Below, piece after piece: positions 26,398 through 34,904 of a DNA stretch of 64,000 nucleotides. Every line of letters begins with the position of its first letter. Position 1 is the stretch's first letter. The stretch lies in assembly GCA_900550375.1 (NCBI GenBank), contig URRP01000003.1, forward strand, positions 1 to 64,000, written 5' to 3'. The DNA is from an uncultured Alistipes sp. Lineage in GTDB: Bacteria > Bacteroidota > Bacteroidia > Bacteroidales > Rikenellaceae. Both the position numbers and the translations under genes were made by a program. The notes under the pieces are model-generated. The model was given only the letters and a program-made list of their open reading frames with translations, was not told the origin of the DNA and did no database searches.

Positions 26398-27276
26398 TCA
26401 CGCCAGCTCTGCGCCGAACTTCTCCCGCCCGATCGCATCGGCCACCTGCTGCATCAGCCAGCGGGGCGTCGACGTAGCGCCGCAGATTCCCGCCGACGCA
26501 GCCCCCTCGAACCAGCCGGCCTGCAATTCGGCAGCCTCCTCGACCTGATAGGTGCGTCGGTTGGCGGCGCGGCAAACCTCGTAAAGCACCTTCCCGTTGG
26601 AGGATTTACGGCCCGAGACGAAGATCACCACGTCGAATCGCCGTGCAAAGGCCGTCAGATGCCCCTCGCGGTTGGCGACCTGCCGGCAAATGGTATCGTG
26701 CACCACAACCTGCGCCGCATCGGCCGCACGGCGCCGCATCTCGTCAGCCAGCCGCGCGAAGAGCGCGATGCTCTGCGTCGTCTGCGACAGAAAGTAGACC
26801 GGCCGCGCGAAATCGATCTGTGCGAGATCCTCCTCGCCCTCGACCACCAGCGTCGGAGCGTCGACCTGACCCGTCAGCCCCACCACCTCGGCATGGCCCC
26901 GCTTGCCCAGAATCACCACCTGACCGCCTATCGGCTCCATCTCGGTATGCGCTTTCACCACCCGCTCCTGCAACTTCGCGACCACGGGACACGTGGCGTC
27001 GATCACCTCCACGCCCGCTTCTCGGGCGCGTGCAAAGGTCGAAGGGGGTTCGCCGTGGGCGCGGATGAAGAGCCGCCGACCGCCCAGATCGCTCAGATCG
27101 GCATGGGTCACCGTGTGCAGTCCGAGTCCTTCGAGCCGCTGCACCTCGATGCGGTTGTGGACGATATCGCCCAGCGAGTAGACCGTACCGTAGTCGGCAA
27201 GCGCCCCTTCGGCCTTGTCGATGGCCCGCACGACGCCGAAACAGAATCCCGATTTATCGTCGATCTCCACACGCAT
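26398..27276 (-). CDS. ispH: 4-hydroxy-3-methylbut-2-enyl diphosphate reductase IspH
   Basis: A 292-aa iron-sulfur enzyme catalysing the last step of the MEP pathway, giving IPP and DMAPP. The three cluster cysteines are at 12 (GFCFGV), 96 (DATCPVV) and 197 (HDTICRQ), matching E. coli positions. 'IRAHGEPP', 'GKRGHAEV', 'SQTTQS' and 'SSNGKVLYEVC' are further active-site blocks. It lies 41 bp downstream of cmk; a cmk-ispH pairing is seen in many bacteria. The isoprenoid output supplies the menaquinone side chain and undecaprenyl phosphate, whose pathways are also represented here. Confidence 0.96.
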   Translation of the reverse strand: MRVEIDDKSGFCFGVVRAIDKAEGALADYGTVYSLGDIVHNRIEVQRLEGLGLHTVTHADLSDLGGRRLFIRAHGEPPSTFARAREAGVEVIDATCPVVAKLQERVVKAHTEMEPIGGQVVILGKRGHAEVVGLTGQVDAPTLVVEGEEDLAQIDFARPVYFLSQTTQSIALFARLADEMRRRAADAAQVVVHDTICRQVANREGHLTAFARRFDVVIFVSGRKSSNGKVLYEVCRAANRRTYQVEEAAELQAGWFEGAASAGICGATSTPRWLMQQVADAIGREKFGAELA

Positions 27277-27317
27277 CCTGAAAACGATTGTTTAATATAA
27301 TAAAGTCTGCCGGCTGC

Positions 27318-28016
27318 CTATCGGTCGCCGCCGACAGCCCGGCAGAACTCCTTCTCGAACCACTCCATCTGCTCGGCGACGGTCATATAGCTGTTGTCGA
27401 GCACCACAGCGTCGTCGGCCTTGCGCAGCGGCGAAATAGCGCGCGTCATGTCGGCCTTGTCGCGCGAAAGCACGTTCTGCAGAATCTCCTCGTAGGAGAC
27501 GCCGTCGCCCTTGGCCGTCAGTTCGTCGTACCGGCGCTGCGCCCGTACCGAGGGCTGCGCCGTCATGAAGATCTTCAGTTCGGCGTCGGGGAAGACCGTC
27601 GTACCGATGTCGCGGCCGTCCATCACCACGCCCCGCTGACGCCCCATCTGCTGCTGCATGGCCACCAGCTTGCGGCGTACTTCGCAGATCGAGCTGACGG
27701 CGCTTACGCAGTTACTCACCTCGATGGTCCGGATCTTTCCCTCGACGCGGTCGCCGTTGACATAGATGTCGCTGGCCCCGCGCTCGGGATTGAAGCGGAA
27801 GTCGATGCAGATCTCGGGCAGCAGCCGTACCACGGCCTCCTCGTCGACCATTCCCGAACGGATGGCTCCATGCTCGAGCGCATAGAGCGTCACGGCGCGG
27901 TACATCGCCCCCGTATCGATGAAAATATACCCCAAACGGCGGGCGATGGCCTTGGCGAAGGTCGATTTGCCGCACGACGAAAAACCGTCGATGGCGATGA
28001 CGATCTTCTCGTTCAT
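27318..28016 (-). CDS. cmk: Cytidylate kinase
   Basis: I chose the ATG at 28016 (MNEKIVIAIDGFSSCGKST); the open frame continues 30 codons upstream into the LysE gene but those residues lack family character. The 232-aa product phosphorylates CMP and dCMP. The P-loop GFSSCGKST is at about 11-19, 'RGVVMDGRDIGTTVFPDAELKIFMTA' marks the nucleotide-binding and lid regions, and 'RDKADMTRAISPLRKADDAVVLDNS' is the C-terminal signature. The gap to the upstream exporter gene is only 7 bp. Confidence 0.95.
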   Translation of the reverse strand: MNEKIVIAIDGFSSCGKSTFAKAIARRLGYIFIDTGAMYRAVTLYALEHGAIRSGMVDEEAVVRLLPEICIDFRFNPERGASDIYVNGDRVEGKIRTIEVSNCVSAVSSICEVRRKLVAMQQQMGRQRGVVMDGRDIGTTVFPDAELKIFMTAQPSVRAQRRYDELTAKGDGVSYEEILQNVLSRDKADMTRAISPLRKADDAVVLDNSYMTVAEQMEWFEKEFCRAVGGDR

Positions 28017-28023
28017 ATCTCTA

Positions 28024-28704
28024 TCAGTGCACATTGGGCAAAACATGGATGAAATTCGAAAGGATGGTATAGATCCCCAGCACGGCGATGATAATTCCCG
28101 CCACATGGTTGATCGTCAGCATATGGCGCGGACGGAACCGATGCCGGAATAGATTCAGCAGGAAGGTCAGCGCAAACCACCACGTCACGGCCCCGCCCAA
28201 GAATCCCGCAATGGTGAGCATCCCCCCGAAAAAGCTCCCCAGATCGGCCGATCCGACCGTCGAGACCTTGAACATCGTGAAGAAGATCATAATGTAGGGG
28301 ATCACGTAGATGAAATTCGTCAGCGTGATGCCGAACATCGAAGCGAAATCCTTCCACAGCGTCGTCTTGCCCACGCGGTTGCGGCGAATCTGCGTCACGG
28401 GGTTCTGCAGGAAGATGTAGACCCCCACAATCACCACGATAATGCCGCTCACAACACTAAGTATCAACCGATTGGATTCTATCGAACGTTGCAGGATCGA
28501 CGAAAAGAGCATGGCGAAGATCGCCATAAGCGTATCGGCGCACGCCACGCCGAGTCCCGATGCGAATCCCGAACGGCGGTTCTTGCTCAGCGTCCGCTGG
28601 ATACAGAGCACAGCCACGGGGCCTACGGTGATGGAGGCCGCAATACCCACCCCCACGCCCTGCAACAGCAGGTAGATAATATTCGTTATATGGTCGAATC
28701 CCAT
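28024..28704 (-). CDS. LysE/RhtB-family amino-acid exporter
   Basis: I chose the ATG at 28704 (MGFDHITNIIYLLL), 226 aa; upstream codons of the open frame are Arg/Gly-rich and non-membrane. The protein has about six helices with the LysE signature 'GVGVGIAASITVGPVAVLCIQRTLSKNRRSGFASGLGVACADTL' near the N-terminus (about 14-57). Substrate unknown; amino acids or related solutes are typical for the family. It is the first gene of the long minus-strand operon and has a good promoter upstream. Confidence 0.87.
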   Translation of the reverse strand: MGFDHITNIIYLLLQGVGVGIAASITVGPVAVLCIQRTLSKNRRSGFASGLGVACADTLMAIFAMLFSSILQRSIESNRLILSVVSGIIVVIVGVYIFLQNPVTQIRRNRVGKTTLWKDFASMFGITLTNFIYVIPYIMIFFTMFKVSTVGSADLGSFFGGMLTIAGFLGGAVTWWFALTFLLNLFRHRFRPRHMLTINHVAGIIIAVLGIYTILSNFIHVLPNVH

Positions 28705-28796
28705 GAATGGCGTTTTTGAGACTCTGCGGCCGCATCCGCCGACAGGGTATCTTCCGTTCGACACCCCGCATGCAGCTCCAAGTCGGTTTTAGACGA

Positions 28797-28828
28797 CAAA
28801 GATATGAAAAGCCGAACGCAAAAGCAAA
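28797..28828 (-). promoter_or_regulatory. Promoter of the lysE-cmk-ispH operon
   Basis: On the minus strand TTTG (28825-28828) and TATCTTTG (28797-28804) are 20 bp apart, a full consensus match. A second TATCTTTG without a good -33 box lies at 28857-28864. The first start codon is about 85 bp downstream. Apart from these and the tRNA terminator, I see nothing in 28705-29047. Confidence 0.7.
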
Positions 28829-28972
28829 CGAAGTTTGCATTTTGCTGAGGCGAAGCCAAAGATAGGAAAACGATTCGGAATACGAAGCCTCCCCGAGCGA
28901 ACGGTTCCCCGGCGGCCGGCAAGATACGAAACCCCGAAAAGAGGACTCCGGTGTGCGAAAGGGCGGTGCACG

Positions 28973-29009
28973 AAAAAGCCGCTTGCAAGTCTCCTTACAG
29001 CGGCTTTTT
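28973..29009 (-). terminator. Terminator after tRNA-Thr
   Basis: An 11-bp stem (AAAAAGCCGCT, 28973-28983, with AGCGGCTTTTT, 28999-29009) forms with T-runs on both strands. It is about 40 bp downstream of the tRNA on the minus strand and would end its transcript; it may work in both directions. Confidence 0.75.
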
Positions 29010-29047
29010 CGTTCCGTGTCATGCCTTGCGGCATTTTCGGATTTTTG

Positions 29048-29119
29048 AGCCGAAACCGAGATTTGAACTCGGGACCCCTTCATTACGAGTGAAGTGCTCT
29101 ACCGCTGAGCTATTTCGGC
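29048..29119 (-). tRNA. tRNA-Thr (anticodon CGU)
   Basis: The minus strand folds into a full cloverleaf: acceptor stem GCCGAAA/TTTCGGC, D arm GCTCAGCGGTAGAGC, anticodon arm CTTCA-CTCGTAA-TGAAG with anticodon CGT, and T arm CCGAG-TTCAAAT-CTCGG. CCA is not encoded. The anticodon reads ACG threonine codons. It is the only tRNA visible in the window and has a -7 element just upstream and a terminator downstream. Confidence 0.95.
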
Positions 29120-29141
29120 AATCCTGTTTTGAATTCGGGTG

Positions 29142-29149
29142 CAAAGATA
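29142..29149 (-). promoter_or_regulatory. -7 element upstream of tRNA-Thr
   Basis: TATCTTTG on the minus strand, about 22 bp before the tRNA 5' end; a -33 box at standard distance is not clear. It sits in the divergent region between the tRNA and cstA. Confidence 0.5.
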
Positions 29150-29198
29150 GTACTTTTTATTATTTTTTCGCTATTTTCGCAAGAAATTTTCAGGATCG

Positions 29199-30626
29199 AT
29201 GTTAACTTTCCTCGTCTGCCTCACAGTGCTGATCGCCGCCTATTTCACCTACGGCCGTTATTTGGAGCGGGTCGCAGCGATCGATCCGACCCGTGCCGTT
29301 CCGAGTGAAAAGCTCTTCGACGGTGTGGACTACGTGCCCATGCCGCGCGGACGGGTGTTCCTGATCCAACTGCTCAACATCGCCGGCACGGGTCCCATCT
29401 TCGGTGCCATTCTGGGCGCTGCATTCGGCCCTGTGGCCTTCCTGTGGATCACGCTGGGCGGCATCCTCATGGGTGCGATGCACGACTTCCTCTCGGGGGT
29501 CATGCTCGTGCGCAACGACGGCCTGAGCATTCCCGAAGTAGCAGGCCGCTATCTGGGCGGCGGGATGCGGCAGTTCATGCGGCTCTTCTCGGTCGTGCTG
29601 CTCGTGCTCGTCGGTGCCGTCTTCCTGCTCAGCTCCGCCGACATCCTCAGCGGCATGGCGCCTTCGGTGCCGCGCGCGTTCTGGGTCTGGCTGATTCTGG
29701 CGTACTATTTCATCGCCACGCTGCTGCCCATCGACAAGATCATCGGCAAGGTCTACCCGATCTTCGGCGTGGCGCTCATTCTGATGGCGTTGTGCCTGCT
29801 CGGCGTATTGCTCTTCGGACCTTACCGCATCCCCGAACTGACGACGCTGGCCAACGCCCAGCTCGATCCCCGCAACGTGCCGATCGTCCCGACGCTCTTC
29901 ATCACCATCGCCTGCGGTGCCATATCGGGCTTCCACGCCACGCAGTCGCCGCTGATGGCGCGCTGTATGCATAACGAACGTGAATGCCGTTCGGTTTTCT
30001 ACGGCGCGATGATCTCCGAAAGCATCATCGCACTGATCTGGGCCGCCATCGCCATGGCTTTTTTCGGCGGTGCACACGCGCTGGCCGAAGCGCTGGCCGC
30101 CAACGGCAACAGCGCGGCATGGGCCGTAAACATCATCTCGAACACGACGCTGGGCGTCGCGGGAGGCATTCTGGCACTGCTGGGCGTCGTTGCAGCCCCG
30201 ATCACCTCGGGCGATACGGCCTTTCGCTCGGCGCGGCTGATCGTCGCTGACATCTTCCGTATCGAGCAGCGCACGCCGTGGAAGCGTTTCGCCATCGCCC
30301 TGCCGCTCTTCGTCGTCGGCTACCTCATCACGCGGGTCGACTTCACCGTTGTGTGGCGTTATTTCGCATGGACCAACCAGACACTCGCCGCCATCGTGCT
30401 GTGGGCTATCGTCGTATGGCTCTTCGCCGCCAAGCGCAACTACTTCGTGGCGCTGCTGCCCGCCTTGTTCATGACCTTCATCTGCGCGTCGTTCGTCTTC
30501 GTCTCGGGGCAGTTCTTCGGCATGGAGAACCGTCCGGCAGCCTACGCTCTGGCGGGACTCGCGACCACAATCGTCTTTTGTCTCATTCTGTTAAAACTCC
30601 GCCGCAATGGCCGAAGCAACCCTTAA
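29199..30626 (+). CDS. cstA: CstA-family carbon-starvation/peptide transporter
   Basis: A 475-aa membrane protein with about 13 helices, the shorter form of CstA compared with the roughly 700-aa E. coli protein. Characteristic blocks are 'NIAGTGPIFGAILGAAFGPVAFLWITLGGILMGAMHDF' (about 61-98), 'ACGAISGFHATQSP' and 'SGDTAFRSARL'. The family imports peptides or pyruvate on nutrient limitation; the substrate here is not known. The next gene starts 20 bp before the cstA stop, so translation is coupled. Confidence 0.9.
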   Translation: MLTFLVCLTVLIAAYFTYGRYLERVAAIDPTRAVPSEKLFDGVDYVPMPRGRVFLIQLLNIAGTGPIFGAILGAAFGPVAFLWITLGGILMGAMHDFLSGVMLVRNDGLSIPEVAGRYLGGGMRQFMRLFSVVLLVLVGAVFLLSSADILSGMAPSVPRAFWVWLILAYYFIATLLPIDKIIGKVYPIFGVALILMALCLLGVLLFGPYRIPELTTLANAQLDPRNVPIVPTLFITIACGAISGFHATQSPLMARCMHNERECRSVFYGAMISESIIALIWAAIAMAFFGGAHALAEALAANGNSAAWAVNIISNTTLGVAGGILALLGVVAAPITSGDTAFRSARLIVADIFRIEQRTPWKRFAIALPLFVVGYLITRVDFTVVWRYFAWTNQTLAAIVLWAIVVWLFAAKRNYFVALLPALFMTFICASFVFVSGQFFGMENRPAAYALAGLATTIVFCLILLKLRRNGRSNP

Positions 30627-31296
30627 CCCCACCCCCGACCAGACCTTCCAGATCGAAGGACGGGGCGACTACGATTTCTCCCGCACCCTCCGCCTGTCGG
30701 ACGAAGCCCAGCGGCGCGGCGCCGTGGACGAAGCCTGCAACCTCCGCTTTCATGCGTTCCAGCATCTTAGCGAACTGATTCCCGACAACGAAGAGGTGAT
30801 CCTCGAATGGTCGCATCCCAACACGCAGGCAGCACTTCATCTCCTCTACCGCTCGGCGGTCGACCATTTTCTGATCGACGATTTCGAACTCTCGGCCGCC
30901 ATGCTGGAGTTTCTGCTCGACCTCGACCCCGAGGATCACGAGGAGGCGACGTGGCTGCTGGCGTTCGACTACGTGGCGCTCGCGGATTTCGACGCCTTCG
31001 ACGAGGTCATCAACGACGTCTCGGACAAATACCCCGAAAAGCCGCTGCTGGCGCTCTGGTCGGAGTATCGCCGCCACGGGGTGCTGCCCGCCGGCGAAGC
31101 GATCCGGCTGCGCAACCACTTCACACCTTATTACAAAGAGTTCATCGCCGATGAACATCCGGCCGACGAAGCCTACCTGCGCGATATCGAGAGCCAGCGC
31201 CCCACACCCGAAGCGCAGGCGCGCGAACTGTGGTTCAAAACCGAAAACCTCTGGACGGCATTTCCCGACTTCATCGCCGCGCTCAGGGCGTTATAA
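30607..31296 (+). CDS. Conserved hypothetical protein, helical/TPR-like
   Basis: A 229-aa, acidic, mostly helical cytosolic protein without signal peptide or membrane helix. 'LHLLYRSAVDHFLIDDFELSAAMLEFLLDLDPEDHEEATWLLAFDYVALADFDAFDEVINDVSDKYPEKPLLALW' has the spacing of two tetratricopeptide-like helix pairs (about 78-155). I do not recognise a named family. It overlaps cstA by 20 bp and is followed by a strong terminator, so it forms a two-gene operon with the transporter and may regulate or scaffold it; this is inference. Confidence 0.75.
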   Translation: MAEATLNPTPDQTFQIEGRGDYDFSRTLRLSDEAQRRGAVDEACNLRFHAFQHLSELIPDNEEVILEWSHPNTQAALHLLYRSAVDHFLIDDFELSAAMLEFLLDLDPEDHEEATWLLAFDYVALADFDAFDEVINDVSDKYPEKPLLALWSEYRRHGVLPAGEAIRLRNHFTPYYKEFIADEHPADEAYLRDIESQRPTPEAQARELWFKTENLWTAFPDFIAALRAL

Positions 31297-31306
31297 TATA
31301 CAAAAG

Positions 31307-31343
31307 GACGGCCGTTACAGAAAATACAACGGCCGTCTTTTTT
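31307..31343. terminator. Bidirectional terminator between the cstA operon and tdk
   Basis: A perfect 10-bp stem GACGGCCGTT/AACGGCCGTC (31307-31316 with 31328-31337) is followed by six T. A-runs on the left side give a T-run on the opposite strand, so it can serve both convergent transcripts. Confidence 0.85.
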
Positions 31344-31353
31344 ATCGAAACGC

Positions 31354-31926
31354 TCACTTCTTCTCCGCACGGAGCTGGGCGAAGCAGTGGCGGCAGATCG
31401 GCTCGTAGGAGTCCTGCGCGCCCAGCATTACCTGTTTTTCGTCGGCCGTCAAACGGTGCGAGTGGTGCGCCAGATTGCCGCAGCGCACGCAGATGGCATG
31501 CACCTTGGTCACATACTCCGCCGTAGCCATCAGTGCCGGCATCGGGCCGAACGGTTTGCCCGTGTAGTCCATATCCAGCCCCGCGATAATCACCCGCACG
31601 CCGTTGTCGGCCAGCGTCCGGCACACGTCGACGATCCCCTCGTCGAAGAACTGCGCTTCGTCGATTCCCACCACGTCGACGTCGGAGGTCATCAGCAGGA
31701 TATTCTGCGCCGATTCGACCGGCGTCGATCGGATGGCATGGGCGTCGTGCGACACCACCTCCTCGTCGGAGTAGCGCGTATCGACGCAGGGTTTGAAAAT
31801 TTCCACCCGCAGGTTGGCGAACTGGGCGCGGCGCAGGCGGCGGATCAGCTCCTCGGTCTTCCCCGAGAACATCGACCCGCAGATCACCTCGATCCACCCC
31901 TTCTGACTGGCATTTTCCAGAAACAT
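31354..31926 (-). CDS. tdk: Thymidine kinase (type II)
   Basis: The 190-aa enzyme phosphorylates thymidine. P-loop GSMFSGKT is at 17-24, the Walker B-like '[11 protein letters not shown]' is at about 87-97, and the lasso/thymidine-binding '[12 protein letters not shown]' follows. A zinc ribbon is formed by CVRC and CRHC. It is full length. It lies between murA (upstream, 231 bp away across the direct repeat) and the shared terminator. Confidence 0.95.
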   Translation of the reverse strand: MFLENASQKGWIEVICGSMFSGKTEELIRRLRRAQFANLRVEIFKPCVDTRYSDEEVVSHDAHAIRSTPVESAQNILLMTSDVDVVGIDEAQFFDEGIVDVCRTLADNGVRVIIAGLDMDYTGKPFGPMPALMATAEYVTKVHAICVRCGNLAHHSHRLTADEKQVMLGAQDSYEPICRHCFAQLRAEKK

Positions 31927-31940
31927 AAGTCGGTTAAATT

Positions 31941-32007
31941 GGTTCTCGTCTGCCGTACCGTTTTTGAGGTCACTCCAGCGCGCTCCTTACGGTTGCAGCA
32001 GACTTAT
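31941..32007 (-). repeat. 67-bp direct repeat, copy 1 (tdk-murA spacer)
   Basis: Matches 32082-32148 at 65 of 67 positions by eye. On the minus strand it reads from GTCTGC to GCAGAC near its ends, a short inverted repeat, with GGAGCGCGCTGGAGTGACCT inside. It is immediately upstream of tdk. Confidence 0.85.
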
Positions 32008-32036
32008 GTTCAGTTTTTATATTCCCTCCCTCAAGC

Positions 32037-32068
32037 TCCCTCCCCTTGTTAAGGGGAGGGACTTTTTC
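32037..32068 (+). terminator. G+C-rich hairpin between the two direct repeats
   Basis: An 11-bp perfect stem (TCCCTCCCCTT, 32037-32047, with AAGGGGAGGGA, 32051-32061) with a 3-nt loop is followed by CTTTTTC on the plus strand. It looks like a plus-strand rho-independent terminator although both flanking genes are on the minus strand, so it may belong to the repeat rather than to either gene. Confidence 0.45.
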
Positions 32069-32081
32069 TCGAAGGTATTTC

Positions 32082-32148
32082 GGTTCTCGTCTGCCGTACC
32101 GTTTTTGAGGTCACTCCAGCGCGCTCCTTACGATCGCAGCAGACTTAT
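32082..32148 (-). repeat. 67-bp direct repeat, copy 2 (tdk-murA spacer)
   Basis: The second copy of the unit at 31941-32007, in the same orientation, ending 10 bp before the murA stop. The differences are two bases in the segment before GCAGCAGACTTAT. Confidence 0.85.
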
Positions 32149-32157
32149 CCTTCCCTT

Positions 32158-33474
32158 CTACTCGCACTCCTCGCAGCGGGTGATGCGGGCGCCCAGTGCA
32201 TTGAGCCGACCGTCGATATTGCAGTAGCCGCGATCGATCTGGTCGATGTTCTGGATCGTGCTGCGTCCTTCGGCGCTCATCGCCGCGATGAGCAGCGCCA
32301 CGCCGGCACGGATATCGGGGGAGGTCATGCGCGTGGCACGCAGGCGGATGCGATGGTCGTGGCCGATGACCGTCGCACGATGGGGATCGCACAGGATCAC
32401 CTGTGCGCCCATATCGATTAGTTTGTCGACGAAGAACAGACGGCTCTCGAACATCTTCTGGTGGATCAGCACCGACCCCTTGGCCTGCGTGGCCACGACC
32501 AGAAAGATCGACAGCAGGTCGGGCGTCAGACCGGGCCACGGCGCATCGGCGATGGTCATGATCGAGCCGTCGATAAACGACTCGATGCTGTAATGATCTT
32601 GCTGCGGAATATAAATATCGTCACCCTGTTGCTCGAAACGGATACCCATGCGGGCGAACTGCGCCGGAATGATCCCCAGATCGGCATAGGAGACGTTCTT
32701 GATCCGCAGCTCCGACTGCGTCATGGCCGCCATGCCGATGAACGATCCCACCTCGATCATATCGGGCAGCAGCGTATGCTCCGTCCCGCCGAGCGCGTCG
32801 ACCCCCTCGATGGTGAGCAGGTTCGAGGCAATGCCCGAGATACGCGCCCCCATACGGTTGAGCATCCGGCACAACTGCTGCACATAGGGTTCGCAAGCGG
32901 CGTTGTAGATCGTCGTCGTCCCCTTGGCCCTCACAGCGGCCATAACGATGTTGGCCGTACCCGTCACCGACGCCTCGTCGAGCAGCATGTAACAGCCGCG
33001 CAGCTCCTTGCCGTCGACCGAGAAGAACTCCTCCGCGGCATCGAAGTCGAACTTGGCGCCCAGCTTCTGAAAGCCGATGAAGTGCGTATCCAGACGCCGC
33101 CGGCCGATCTTGTCGCCGCCCGGTTTGGGAACATACCCCACGCCGAAGCGGGCCAGCAGCGGCCCGATCAGCATAACGGAGCCGCGCAGCCGCGTGCAGC
33201 GCCGGCGGTAGTCCTCCGTTCGCAGATAGCCGAGGTCGATCTCACGGGCGCAGAACGCATAGGTGTCGTCTGCAAGCCGTTCCACCTCGACCCCCATCGC
33301 CCGCAGCAGATCGATGAGCTGCATGACGTCCAGAATCTCTGGAACGTTGTGCACGACGACCCGTTCAGGGGTGAGCAGTGTGGCGCAGAGGATCTGCAAT
33401 GCCTCGTTCTTAGCCCCCTGCGGGGTGATTTCGCCGTGAAGACGGCAGCCGCCTTCGACCTGAAAATATGCCAT
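32158..33474 (-). CDS. murA: UDP-N-acetylglucosamine 1-carboxyvinyltransferase MurA
   Basis: The 438-aa EPSP-synthase-fold enzyme starts peptidoglycan synthesis by adding enolpyruvate to UDP-GlcNAc. The N-terminal 'GAKNEALQILCATLLT' and the 'DMIEVGSFIGMAAMT' segment are typical. In the mobile active-site loop the usual GGC is GGD ('KPGGDKIGRRRLD', Asp121), that is Asp in place of the catalytic Cys that fosfomycin alkylates. Asp at this position is known in naturally fosfomycin-tolerant MurA enzymes such as those of mycobacteria and chlamydiae. It has its own promoter (33493-33524). Confidence 0.95.
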   Translation of the reverse strand: MAYFQVEGGCRLHGEITPQGAKNEALQILCATLLTPERVVVHNVPEILDVMQLIDLLRAMGVEVERLADDTYAFCAREIDLGYLRTEDYRRRCTRLRGSVMLIGPLLARFGVGYVPKPGGDKIGRRRLDTHFIGFQKLGAKFDFDAAEEFFSVDGKELRGCYMLLDEASVTGTANIVMAAVRAKGTTTIYNAACEPYVQQLCRMLNRMGARISGIASNLLTIEGVDALGGTEHTLLPDMIEVGSFIGMAAMTQSELRIKNVSYADLGIIPAQFARMGIRFEQQGDDIYIPQQDHYSIESFIDGSIMTIADAPWPGLTPDLLSIFLVVATQAKGSVLIHQKMFESRLFFVDKLIDMGAQVILCDPHRATVIGHDHRIRLRATRMTSPDIRAGVALLIAAMSAEGRSTIQNIDQIDRGYCNIDGRLNALGARITRCEECE

Positions 33475-33492
33475 AACCTGTAAATTTTAATT

Positions 33493-33524
33493 CAAAGGTA
33501 GAAATCTTAATCAAAACTGGCAAG
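33493..33524 (-). promoter_or_regulatory. Promoter of murA
   Basis: On the minus strand CTTG (33521-33524) and TACCTTTG (33493-33500) are 20 bp apart, with a perfect -7 box. The start codon lies about 20 bp downstream of the -7 box. Confidence 0.6.
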
Positions 33525-33600
33525 CGGGACGGGCAAAATCGGATGAAAAAAGCGGAAGGCCCTACTCTTGCGGCCGAAGCCGGCGCTTTCGGCCCGGATG

Positions 33601-33631
33601 TTGCGCGAATCGGCAGAAAATCCTATCTTTG
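33601..33631 (+). promoter_or_regulatory. Promoter of the 383-aa lipoprotein
   Basis: TTG (33601-33603, preceded by G) and TATCTTTG (33624-33631) are 20 bp apart, a near-consensus Bacteroidetes promoter. It is divergent from the murA promoter and would leave a leader of about 85 nt. Confidence 0.65.
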
Positions 33632-33724
33632 TCGGAAGACAAACCATCGGCTCGGATAGGCGGTGTACCGGCACAGTTGAATACATCGGCTGCGGTATCC
33701 TTGCGTAAAACAGTGCATGACAAG

Positions 33725-34876
33725 ATGAACGGAATACGAATTCGGCTTTTCGAAGCGGCGGCGATCCTCGCAGCGCTGACCCTGCTGAGTGGCTGCTCGC
33801 TGCTGCGCCTCTCGGTCTCAACGGGCGAACCGCTCTCGAAAGAAGAGACGCGGATGCGCCTGCTCACGCGCGGGTTCTATTATGAAGCCTCCGACGAAGT
33901 AGCTGCCGCCGCCGACTCGATCGCCTCCGGCAGCGGCGACACGGAACTCCAACGCCGTACGATCCGCTGGAAACTCCGCACGACACGCGCCGCGGTCAAT
34001 GCCGCCATGCAGCAGGCGCCTGAGCTGGCCCTGCTCGACACATGGATGCTCTACCGCAACATGGACTCGCTCTTCGCGGCGCGTCCCGACTCGCTGCTCT
34101 TCGGCACAGCTTCGCCGCTGGCGCGGCACACCGCGTCGCGGCTTCACCGCAAAGCGCGCCATCTGGCTTCTGAACTGCTGACGCCCGAACGCTACGAGCT
34201 GATGCGGCGGTTCGTCGCAGCGCAGCCTCTGCCGGCCCCCGACGGCGAAGTGCAGCCCGACCGCACGATGCTGCCGTGGGTCGATTTCCTATGTGCCAAC
34301 GGCATCGAGGCGGCCTATCCGGTGGGCACCATCGCCGAGGTGATGGCCGACATGGGCGACCGCATCGGCGGTGTGACGCAGCAGACGACCAACGCCCTCG
34401 ACTGGACGGGCGATCTGGTGGCGCTGCGCATCCGGCAGGACAGTCTGCGCGACCGGCTTGCCATGCAGCTCGACTCGCTCGAACGCGACTTCAACCGTCT
34501 GACGGCCGTGGCCGAGGATCTGCCGGGCGTCTCGCGCGAGGTCACGGCCGAACTGAACGCAGCGCTCGCCGAAGCGATGGCGACCTTCAACGCCAGCGTC
34601 GACAACGCCTTCGCCGACGTCGACCGTCAGCGCATGGCGCTGCAACACTATGTCTCCACCGAACGCGAAGCGCTCGTCGCACAGGCGCAGCAGGCCGCCG
34701 ACGATGCGATCGCCAAGGTTTTCGCCGCACTGCCGGCGCTCATCGGCAAGATCGTCGTGTGGATCATCCTGCTGGTCGTAGTACTCGTCGGACTGCCCTT
34801 CCTGCTGGGCTTCTGGGCGGGCGGCTGGCGTGAACGGACGCGGCAACGCAAGGCCGGCCGCACGGAAAAAGAGTGA
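33725..34876 (+). CDS. Lipoprotein with coiled-coil body and C-terminal transmembrane helix
   Basis: I chose the ATG at 33725 (MNGIRIRLFEAAAILAALTLLSGCS), which gives a clean lipobox with Cys at about residue 24; the open frame extends 32 codons upstream across the promoter. The 383-aa product is mostly helical. Its centre (about 215-335) has heptad-like 'QLDSLERDFNRLTAVAEDL' and Ala/Glu-rich stretches predicted to form coiled coils. A strong hydrophobic helix (about 340-363) and a basic tail (RERTRQRKAGRTEKE) follow. A lipid anchor at one end and a membrane helix at the other would let it tether or bridge membranes. I do not recognise a family. Confidence 0.78.
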   Translation: MNGIRIRLFEAAAILAALTLLSGCSLLRLSVSTGEPLSKEETRMRLLTRGFYYEASDEVAAAADSIASGSGDTELQRRTIRWKLRTTRAAVNAAMQQAPELALLDTWMLYRNMDSLFAARPDSLLFGTASPLARHTASRLHRKARHLASELLTPERYELMRRFVAAQPLPAPDGEVQPDRTMLPWVDFLCANGIEAAYPVGTIAEVMADMGDRIGGVTQQTTNALDWTGDLVALRIRQDSLRDRLAMQLDSLERDFNRLTAVAEDLPGVSREVTAELNAALAEAMATFNASVDNAFADVDRQRMALQHYVSTEREALVAQAQQAADDAIAKVFAALPALIGKIVVWIILLVVVLVGLPFLLGFWAGGWRERTRQRKAGRTEKE

Positions 34877-34904
34877 TCGATTCGGACGAATCCCAATTTT
34901 ATTG

